Shown: piece after piece, positions 53,709-59,119 of the stretch
Layout of the letters: every line of letters begins with the position of its first letter
How positions within the stretch are numbered: the stretch's first letter is position 1
Assembly (NCBI RefSeq): GCF_900142145.1
Contig: NZ_FQZV01000026.1
Span: 1 to 59,119 of the forward strand
Reading direction: 5' to 3'
From: Geosporobacter subterraneus DSM 17957
Lineage (GTDB): Bacteria > Bacillota > Clostridia > Peptostreptococcales > Thermotaleaceae
DNA: 59,119 nucleotides
Notes under the pieces: generated by a model
What the model saw: only the letters and a program-made list of their open reading frames with translations
Told to the model about the DNA's origin: nothing
The model's database searches: none
Made by a program: the position numbers and the translations under genes

Positions 53709-54793
53709 TCGAAAAGCAGGCACCCTTGTACTTAGCAGAATCATGGGACAATGTGGGACTGCAGCTGGGTAATCCCTATAAACCGGTACATAGGATCATG
53801 GTATGCCTGGAGGTTACAGACTCTGTTCTCCAGGAGGCAGAGGCACGACAGATAGATATGATCATAACTCATCATCCATTGATTTTTAAAGCATTAAAAA
53901 AAGTTACAACGGATGATGGTCTGGGTAAGATCATTTATTCTCTCATTCAAAAGGATATATTGCTCTATTGTGCCCATACCAACTTAGATATGGCCTATGG
54001 TGGGTTGAATGATTTATTGGCAGTGGAGCTTGGCTTATCAGCGATAAAACCCCTAACCAATACCTATCGGAAAAAGTATTATAAGATTGTTGTCTTTGTA
54101 CCGGAGTCTCATGAAGAGGTTGTTCGCGGTGCTTTATGTAGTGAGGGTGCCGGATTTATTGGTAATTACAGCGAATGTTCATTTAAATTGGCTGGTGAAG
54201 GTACTTTTAAACCATTGAAAGGTGCAAATCCTTATATGGGCAGTATTGGAGATCTAAAACGGGTTAAAGAATCACGGTTAGAAACAATTATTCCCGAAGA
54301 TCGGTTAAAAGCAGCCATTGAGAGAATGAAGGAAGCTCACCCTTATGAAGAAGTGGCCTATGATTTATATCTATTGGGAAATGTATATGAAGAAAACGGA
54401 TTAGGGAGAGTAGGCCATTGGGAGAAACCGGAAACACTGTCCCAGCTATGCAGCAAGCTTAAACAGCTATTGGGGTTAGAAAGTATAAAAGTTGTAGGAG
54501 ATCCAAATAAGATCGTCTACAAGATAGGACTTTGTACCGGAAGCGGAGCAGAGTATATTTATCATGCCTATCAGATAGGATGTGACTGCTTTATAACGGG
54601 AGATGTGAAGTATCATGATGGGCAATATGCTCACCAATTGGGTATGGCGGTGATTGATGCAGGACATTTTGATACAGAAAATTATGCATGTGGCTTATAT
54701 GCAAAGAGCTTGGAACAGCTGTTAAAGAAGCATCACTGTTCAGTAGAGGTGTGTTTTTCTAGCACAAATATAAATCCCTTTTGCTTTATATAG
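53675..54793 (+). CDS. Nif3-like dinuclear metal-centre protein (YqfO type)
   Basis: A 372-residue member of the NIF3 family: N-terminal half with ESWDNVGLQLG and THHPLIFKA metal ligands, a central CutA/PII-like insertion of about 100 residues (YKIVVFVPESHEEVV to HPYEEVAYDLY), and a C-terminal half with TGSGAEY, FITGDVKYHD and DAGHFDTE ligands. The insertion distinguishes the YqfO group from short Nif3. Suggested to be a GTP cyclohydrolase-like or metallochaperone protein; unproven. AGAGGTG lies before the ATG inside trmK. Confidence 0.93.
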   Translation: MAESGRKIIDLIEKQAPLYLAESWDNVGLQLGNPYKPVHRIMVCLEVTDSVLQEAEARQIDMIITHHPLIFKALKKVTTDDGLGKIIYSLIQKDILLYCAHTNLDMAYGGLNDLLAVELGLSAIKPLTNTYRKKYYKIVVFVPESHEEVVRGALCSEGAGFIGNYSECSFKLAGEGTFKPLKGANPYMGSIGDLKRVKESRLETIIPEDRLKAAIERMKEAHPYEEVAYDLYLLGNVYEENGLGRVGHWEKPETLSQLCSKLKQLLGLESIKVVGDPNKIVYKIGLCTGSGAEYIYHAYQIGCDCFITGDVKYHDGQYAHQLGMAVIDAGHFDTENYACGLYAKSLEQLLKKHHCSVEVCFSSTNINPFCFI

Positions 54794-54822
54794 AATAGGT
54801 TTATTTTGCCTATTCTTTTTTT
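54792..54822 (+). terminator. Terminator after the nif3-like gene
   Basis: AGAATAGG (54792-54799) pairs with CCTATTCT (54809-54816), followed by TTTTTT. Confidence 0.85.
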
Positions 54823-54904
54823 ATTGTCTAGGAAAGTATAAATTTGCTGGAGCCTCAATAAAAGTAATTTCAAAGTTTAAGGCATTTTATAACATTTTAA
54901 GACA

Positions 54905-55030
54905 ATAAAAAAGCAGGGGTTGTAGGGGATGAAATCCCCTGCCGCAGTAAGAGGGGTGCTCAGACTGCCTTGCAGTCGTCGAAGGGGACTAGGTTCCCCT
55001 AGCGAAGCACACCCAGTGGGCCTTTTTTAT
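54905..55030. repeat. Large foldable intergenic element with branched hairpins
   Basis: Outer arms ATAAAAAAGC and GCCTTTTTTAT are inverted copies. Inside are AGGGGAT-gaa-ATCCCCT (54924-54940) and a three-way unit: GGGGTGCT (54953-54960) with AGCAC(A)CCC (55006-55014) enclosing GACTGC-ctt-GCAGTC (54963-54977) and AGGGGA/TCCCCT (54983-55000). GC content is far above the surroundings. It looks like a dispersed foldable repeat (MITE- or REP-like) or a structured RNA; no known RNA family is recognised. Confidence 0.6.
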
Positions 55031-55087
55031 GTTTATCATAGAAAGTATAGATTGAAGAGGATTAAAATAAGAGAAAGGTGGGTTATT

Positions 55088-55801
55088 ATGAGACAGTTGG
55101 ATCTACTATGGGAATTGCAAGAAATGGAGCAGCAGTTAATGGATAAGGAGAGACTCCTCAAAAGCCTTCAGCAGCCTAGGGAAATTGAAGAAAGCATTCA
55201 AGATCACAAGAAAATGAAACAGGGATATGAAATAATGAAAAAGCAGTTGGAAGATGCTCAAAAAGATATAAAAAAAATGGAACAAGATCTAAAAGAACTG
55301 GATTTCAAGAGAGAAGAGGTAAAAGAAAAGCTTTACAGTGGGAAAATCAATGATTTAAAGCAGTTGGGAAGTCTGCTGAAAGAGCAGGAGAAAGCAGAAG
55401 GAGAGTATACACGGGTAGAAGCAAAGCTGGTGGAAAAAATGGAAGAAACAGAGTCCTTAGAAGAAAAAGTTCAGGAAGAAGAAATTAGAGAAAAAAAGGC
55501 GGGCTCTAAAATCAAACATATGCTTAAAGAAAGAAAAATCAGCTTGGAAAAAGTACAGGCTGAAATAAGTGAATTGGCGGAAAAAATAAATTCCCATTTA
55601 AAAAATATAGAAAAAACTTATCTGGATGCTTACGAGGATGTAAAGCGGCGTAAAAGCAAGCCTGTTGCATTGGTGGAATTTGATATCTGTACAGGCTGCC
55701 ATATGGATCTGCCCATTATGACTATATCAGATTTAAAAAACCACAAACTTGTAACCTGTAACAACTGCAGCAGAATATTATATGCACGGCTTAAGGGGTA
55801 G
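55088..55801 (+). CDS. Coiled-coil protein with C4 zinc ribbon
   Basis: A 237-residue protein, almost entirely coiled coil from residue 5 to about 185 (rich in E, K, Q), ending in a zinc ribbon with CTGCHMDLP and CNNCSRILY cysteine pairs. It belongs to the C4-type zinc-ribbon family (DUF164-like), proposed to bind nucleic acid; function unproven. GAAAGGTGGG precedes ATG 55088. An upstream in-frame extension to 54929 would translate the foldable element and was rejected. It follows nif3 and precedes rnpB, the common clostridial order. Confidence 0.88.
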   Translation: MRQLDLLWELQEMEQQLMDKERLLKSLQQPREIEESIQDHKKMKQGYEIMKKQLEDAQKDIKKMEQDLKELDFKREEVKEKLYSGKINDLKQLGSLLKEQEKAEGEYTRVEAKLVEKMEETESLEEKVQEEEIREKKAGSKIKHMLKERKISLEKVQAEISELAEKINSHLKNIEKTYLDAYEDVKRRKSKPVALVEFDICTGCHMDLPIMTISDLKNHKLVTCNNCSRILYARLKG

Positions 55802-55832
55802 AGGGCGACACATATCTTACAATATTTGGATT

Positions 55833-55861
55833 TTGACAAAAGCAATTGTATATGATAATAT
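55833..55861 (+). promoter_or_regulatory. Promoter of rnpB
   Basis: Perfect TTGACA (55833-55838), 17 bases, TAATAT (55856-55861). Transcription would start around 55868-55888. Confidence 0.85.
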
Positions 55862-55887
55862 ATTCTTTGTCGTTAAAACTAAATAAA

Positions 55888-56283
55888 GCGAGTAAGTCAG
55901 ATGGTCGCGTCAGTGAAGCAATTTACTGACGAGGAAAGTCCGAGCTCCGCAGGGCAAGGTGCTGGGTAATACCCAGTGGAGGCGACTCCAAGGATAGTGC
56001 AACAGAAATAGACCGCCTGGTATGTTGTTGAGAGTGCAACCCACTGTAGAAGGGGTTACCTTCTCGACAGCATACTAGGTAAGGATGGAAAGGTGAGGTA
56101 AGAGCTCACCAGCAACTAGGCGACTAGTTGGCTCTGTAAACCCCACCCGGAGCAAGACCAAGTAGGGACAAAAAAGCGGCTGCCCGTCGTGTCCCGTGGT
56201 AGGTTGCTTGAGCCTGCTGGCAACAGCAGGCCTAGATAGATGACTGTCGAATACAGAACTCGGCTTATAGACTTGCTCGCTTA
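55888..56283 (+). ncRNA. rnpB: RNase P RNA (bacterial class A-like)
   Basis: The ends pair: GCGAGTAAGTC (55888-55898) with GACTTGCTCGC (56270-56280), forming helix P1. All conserved core segments are present in order: GAGGAAAGTCCGAGCTC near 55930, ACAGAAATAGACCGCC near 56002, GGTAAGGATGGAAAGGTG, ACCCCACCCGGAGCAAGACC near 56140, and AGATAGATGACTGTCGA with ACAGAACTCGGCTTATAGAC near the end. It is the catalytic RNA that matures tRNA 5' ends. The length of about 395 nucleotides and layout fit the ancestral type A more than the Bacillus type B; this type call is less certain. Confidence 0.95.
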
Positions 56284-56286
56284 AGT

Positions 56287-56320
56287 AAAAATCACCTTTT
56301 CTGAAGGTGGTTTTTTATTT
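56287..56320 (+). terminator. Terminator of rnpB
   Basis: CACCTT (56293-56298) pairs with AAGGTG (56304-56309), extended by A/T pairs, followed by TTTTTTATTTT. Confidence 0.88.
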
Positions 56321-56362
56321 TAAGGAGGCGATTGCGTGACAACATCAAAATTTATTATGTAA

Positions 56363-56385
56363 AGAATTGGGGATTACCCAATTCT
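56363..56385 (-). terminator. Hairpin after the reverse-strand microprotein gene
   Basis: AGAATTGGG (56363-56371) pairs with CCCAATTCT (56377-56385), just beyond the stop of the reverse-strand gene. The T-rich tail on the minus strand is moderate. Confidence 0.6.
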
Positions 56386-56392
56386 ATATTAT

Positions 56393-56611
56393 TTAGCATC
56401 CTCTAATTCCTCCAAAAATTCCAAAATTGCAGAATATTATTACAAGCAATAGGAAGAAGAATAACAATGATGTGTTATCACCAATACCGCCAATTCCTCC
56501 AAACAATCCGCAATTACAGAATATTATTACGAGCAATAGGAAGAAGAATAACAATGATGTGTTATCACCGATACCGCCAATCCCTCCAAATAATCCTTTA
56601 GTTTCGCTCAT
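56393..56611 (-). CDS. Small hydrophobic protein built of two 29-residue repeats (sporulation type)
   Basis: A 72-residue protein: MSETK, then GLFGGIGGIGDNTSLLFFF plus LLLVIIFCN twice in succession, then GIFGGIRGC, a truncated third start. Each unit has a glycine-rich loop and a phenylalanine/leucine membrane helix ending in a cysteine. Single-unit proteins with an LFFFLLLVIIFC helix and glycine-rich ends are common small clostridial spore-associated proteins; that comparison is from memory. GGAGGTG precedes ATG 56611; an in-frame ATG at 56626 lies upstream of this site. A sigma-K-like promoter precedes it, which supports late mother-cell expression. Confidence 0.8.
   Translation of the reverse strand: MSETKGLFGGIGGIGDNTSLLFFFLLLVIIFCNCGLFGGIGGIGDNTSLLFFFLLLVIIFCNFGIFGGIRGC
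56430..56597. repeat. Tandem 87-base duplication inside the microprotein gene
   Basis: Copies begin with CAGAATATTATTAC at 56430 and CAGAATATTATTACG at 56517, period 87 bases (29 codons). Over about 80 bases they differ at four positions, and the encoded residues are identical over 28 positions. Confidence 0.9.
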
Positions 56612-56663
56612 GGGTTGCACCTCCAATCATTTTAATGTCCTTAGCCTTTTCCTTTGGCTAATA

Positions 56664-56692
56664 TAAGTTATGCCAACATAGAGACAAGTGTG
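56664..56692 (-). promoter_or_regulatory. Sigma-K-like promoter of the microprotein gene
   Basis: On the minus strand: CACA (56692-56689), 16 bases, CATAACTTA (56672-56664), an exact match to the sigma-K form mACm-N16-CATAnnnTA. The predicted leader begins with a perfect TTAGCC/GGCTAA hairpin (56661-56641). Confidence 0.65.
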
Positions 56693-56762
56693 CATAAATT
56701 AAATAGTGTTTAACTCATAAAAAGAGCTATTGATTTACGCATCTACAACAAGATGTTGTTTT

Positions 56763-56823
56763 GTAGGGGCAGACCTGCGTGCCTGCCCGCTTTTTTCGGG
56801 ACGACACATAGGTCGTCCCCTAC
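56763..56823. repeat. REP-like branched palindrome
   Basis: GTAGGGG (56763-56769) and CCCCTAC (56817-56823) are outer arms; inside are GGGCAG/CTGCCC (56767-56788) and GGGACGAC/GTCGTCCC (56798-56819). GTAGGGG...CCCCTAC units with such paired hairpins occur as dispersed repeats in many genomes. The element ends exactly where the group II intron begins. Confidence 0.7.
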
Positions 56824-58695
56824 GTGCGCCCAGCATGGGCGCAGTCTTAAAGGTGAAAGTCCTGAACACCGAAGGTGGTAGTAGGTGTTAGCTTAAGGCA
56901 AGGGTGTCCTTGGCGACAAGGAATCTGAAGGAAGCCAGCGGCAAACTTCCGGTCTGAGGAACACGAATCACATATGAGGCTGATATAGTTGGATGAGTTT
57001 GCGTAGCAAAACAAAATCCTTACCACCCAAGGCTATACCAGTATATGTGGCAGATAGATGGAAGGAAAGACTGCGTTCTTACCTGGGGAGATCTCATAGC
57101 AGGTCATAAAGACAACCCATATAGCGATATATGGCTGAGCTATGAGAAGTCAGCAGAGACCATAGTACCACGAGAGTGGGAAGGGTTGAACATTAAGTGG
57201 CAAGAACATTAATGGATTCATTGTTATACGATAACCACAGAAAATAAAGCTACCCAGTGGAAGTAGAGATAGATGCTCAAGATAAACTAGGGAGCGTGTA
57301 GTGTAACGAAGGCATTATTAAAAGGAGGAGCCAAGATGGAAACAACAGGACTACTAGAAAGCATTGTCCACCGGGATAACCTTAACTTAGCTTATCGACA
57401 AGTGAAAAGGAATAAAGGAAGTCATGGAGTAGACAACATGTCCATGGAAGATTCTTTTAACTACCTAAAAGAAAATGGTAGAGAACTGATTCAGGATCTA
57501 CTAGAAGGTTAGTATAAACCAAAGCCAGTAAGAAGGGTAGAAATACCGAAGCCAAATGGCGGGAAGAGAGAGTTAGGGATACCAACAGTCATAGACCGAA
57601 TCATCCAACAAGCAATTGTACAAATAATTACCCCATATTTTGAAGAAAACTTTAGTGAACATAGTTATGGATTTAGAGTGGGAAGAAGCACCCATGATGC
57701 GATAAAACAAGCAAAGACATATATAGAGCAAGGATATGAATGGGTAGTAGACATAGACATAGAGAAATTCTTTGACCGAGTAAATCACGATATGCTTATG
57801 GCACGTGTGGCAAGAATAATTCAAGATAAGAGAGTTTTAAAGCTCATAAGAGCATATCTAAATACAGGGATTATGCTAAATGGAGTACTAGTGAAAAATG
57901 AAGAAGGGACCCCACAAGGAGGATCCATTAGCCCATTGCTTAGCAATATCATGCTAGATGACCTAGACAAGGAACTGGAAAGAAGAGGATTAAAGTTTGT
58001 AAGATATGCAGATGACTGTAACATCTACGTGAGAAGTCCAAGAGCAGCAGAGCGGGTCATGGAAGGGATCAGTACATTCATAGAGACAAAACTAAAACTC
58101 AAGGTCAATACAGAAAAAAGTCAGACAGGGCAACCCTTCTGAATGACATTCCTAGGATATAGTTTTTACAAGACTAAAGAAGGATTCATCGGCTATAAAG
58201 TTCCTAAAGAAAGAGTAGATAGACTAAGGCAAAAGATAAGGGAGATAACAAATAAAAACTGGTCAGTGGCTATGGAAGAAAGAATTAGAAAACTCAATCA
58301 GCTCCTTAGGGGATGGACACAATACTACAGGCTCACAAGTATGCAATGGTTAGTAGGCAATCTGGATGGATGGGTAAGAAGAAGGCTTAGAGCAGTTCGG
58401 TGGAAAGAATGGAAAAAGACTTCCACCAAATACAAAAATCTAGTGAAACTTGGAACGAGTCCCAAAGAAGCATGGCAACATGCGAATAGTAGAAAAGGGT
58501 ACTGGCGTATTGCTAAGTCATGGATATTAAATAAAACCTTGACCAACCAGTACTGGAAGGAACAAGGTTTCATAGGATTTCTAGATTATTATCTTGTTGT
58601 TAAAGTCGATACTTAATGAACCGCTGTATACGGGACCGTACGTACGGTGGTGTGAGAGGACGATAGATAAAATAATTATCTATCTCCTACTCGAT
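56824..58695 (+). mobile_element. Group II intron (class C-like) with degenerate maturase
   Basis: The 5' end GTGCG (56824-56828) fits the group II consensus GUGYG. Domain I-III sequence of about 510 bases precedes the maturase frame in domain IV. Domain V lies at about 58618-58657 (ACCGCTGTATACGG and CCGTACGTACGGTGG) and domain VI has the ATAGAT/ATCTAT stem; CTACTCGAT at 58687-58695 is a typical 3' end. Class C introns insert behind hairpins, which matches the REP-like palindrome abutting the 5' end. RNA parts look intact. Confidence 0.85.
57336..58616 (+). pseudogene. ltrA: Group II intron reverse transcriptase/maturase, two in-frame stops
   Basis: One continuous frame of 427 codons begins at ATG 57336 behind GGAGGAGCC. 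It contains the RT fingers (SYGFRVGRSTHDAI), palm with DIDIEKFFDRVNHD and GTPQGGSISPLLSNI, the catalytic RYADDC at about 58001-58018, and thumb/X domain with LRGWTQYYRL and NSRKGYWRIA. No HNH endonuclease is present, as in class C. The frame is broken by TAG at 57510-57512 (after LLEG, before YKPKPVRR) and TGA at 58140-58142 (before TFLGYSF). No frameshift is needed, so these are point changes. Confidence 0.9.
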
Positions 58696-58992
58696 ATTTA
58701 TCTTTCATTTATATTGGCGTCATAGGCGTCAACGTAATCCAATTATTTCCAAATAAACCTTAGAAGCATGTCATTCTGAGCGTTAGCGAAGAATCTTATA
58801 GAACATAAGCAAGATTACCCTGAATTATTCATGAAGATCTAAAAAATGAATTTAGACCCTCAAAATTGAGTTTTATCAGTTTTAAAAATCTATATAAAGG
58901 AAAAAGTTCCTAAAAAAGGGTAGACTTATCCCGTAATAGTTGTTTTTGGGTTGTTTTTGCCGTTTTGAAATTGCCAAGGTTCACTGTTTTTG
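58696..58992. other. Intergenic stretch downstream of the intron, with a dispersed-repeat motif
   Basis: No credible gene is seen. TGTCATTCTGAGCG followed by AGCGAAGAATCTT (58769-58796) is an imperfect palindrome resembling a repeat found widely between genes in Clostridia and other bacteria. GGCGTCATAGGCGTCAACG near 58714 contains a GGCGTCA direct repeat. AAGGGTAGACTTATCCC near 58917 is a weak hairpin that could end the reverse-strand gene. Confidence 0.5.
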
Positions 58993-59118
58993 CTATTCAA
59001 ACTTTGGGAGTCGCCTTATGTTTTCAAAGGTTTCGTAGAATTCCTCTTTATATGGGCAGCTGCTACAAAGTTTGAATGTAATATATCTTGCTGATCGGAT
59101 TATCTTTGATGCAATCTT
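58993..59118 (-). CDS. 3' end of an unidentified reverse-strand gene (cut by window edge)
   Basis: A frame enters from the right edge and ends at TAG (58995-58993) after 41 residues, including FKLCSSCPYKEEFYETF. A cysteine pair of the form CxxC followed by PYKEE recalls the C-terminal ends of some IS transposases, but the fragment is too short to assign. Codon use is consistent with coding and other frames are closed early. Confidence 0.35.
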   Translation of the reverse strand, partial: KIASKIIRSARYITFKLCSSCPYKEEFYETFENIRRLPKFE

Positions 59119-59119
59119 G

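Noticed and set aside
54929-55087. Upstream extension of the zinc-ribbon protein
   Set aside because: It would translate the foldable element; a good ribosome-binding site precedes ATG 55088.
56430-56597. Repeat taken as a possible CRISPR array
   Set aside because: Only two units, 87 bases each without spacers, and inside a coding frame.
56427-56666. Plus-strand frame with proline-rich repeats opposite the microprotein gene
   Set aside because: The minus strand has the strong ribosome-binding site, membrane-protein pattern and promoter. The silent differences between copies keep the minus-strand product identical, so that is the selected frame.
57510-58142. Recoding (TAG or TGA read as an amino acid) in the intron maturase
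   Set aside because: No recoding signal is seen, normal genes here use TAG and TGA as stops, and degenerate maturases are common.

Overview
The window is a chromosomal segment of a low-GC, endospore-forming anaerobic Firmicute of the class Clostridia. Spore genes (gpr, spoIIP, yqfC, yqfD), AT-rich sigma-A promoters, strong GGAGG ribosome-binding sites, frequent TTG/GTG starts, a CIRCE element, a glycine T-box and a pyruvate phosphate dikinase cassette all point there. The gene order from comEC to rpoD follows the well-known Bacillus subtilis comEC-holA-rpsT-gpr-spoIIP-lepA-hemW-hrcA...dnaG-sigA order almost step by step. Genus cannot be fixed from the window; an Alkaliphilus-like clostridium is a guess.

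Layout. 1-214: tail of an IS110-type transposase. 500-4,330: a Crp/Fnr-type regulator with palindromic sites in its leader, an ECF transporter S component, an MBL hydrolase, a small unknown protein and a YibE/F membrane protein. 4,450-11,230: comEC, holA, rpsT (opposite strand), gpr, spoIIP and a small membrane protein. 11,350-14,340: lepA and hemW. 14,358-20,868: the heat-shock operon (promoter, CIRCE, hrcA, an archaeal-like chaperonin, grpE, dnaK, dnaJ). 20,960-25,190: prmA, rsmE, mtaB, a HIT protein, rpsU and yqeY, for modification and translation. 25,330-29,470: a secreted EEP-fold protein, then NfeD and FloA (membrane microdomain pair) and a small membrane protein. 29,590-40,860: yqfC, yqfD, phoH, pgpH, ybeY, dgkA-PAP2 fusion, a CorC-like protein, a DUF3048 lipoprotein, cdd, era, yqzL, recO and DUF4342. 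40,900-46,940: T-box plus glycyl-tRNA synthetase, then ccpN, the PPDK regulatory protein and ppdK. 47,110-51,770: dgt, yaiI, dnaG, rpoD. 52,000-55,800: a small reverse-strand gene, a HAD hydrolase, trmK, a Nif3-like protein and a coiled-coil zinc-ribbon protein.

The right end is accessory: RNase P RNA, a reverse-strand gene for a small hydrophobic protein made of two near-identical 29-residue repeats behind a sigma-K-like promoter, a REP-like palindrome, and a group II intron (class C-like) inserted right against it with a maturase broken by two stops. A dispersed-repeat motif and the 3' end of an unidentified reverse-strand gene close the window.

The most interesting items are the archaeal-type (Group III) chaperonin inside the HrcA-controlled dnaK operon, the duplicated sporulation-type microprotein, a large foldable element at 54,905-55,030, and the sporulation promoters readable ahead of spoIIP, yqfC and the microprotein gene. 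No CRISPR array, tRNA gene or complete insertion sequence was seen.
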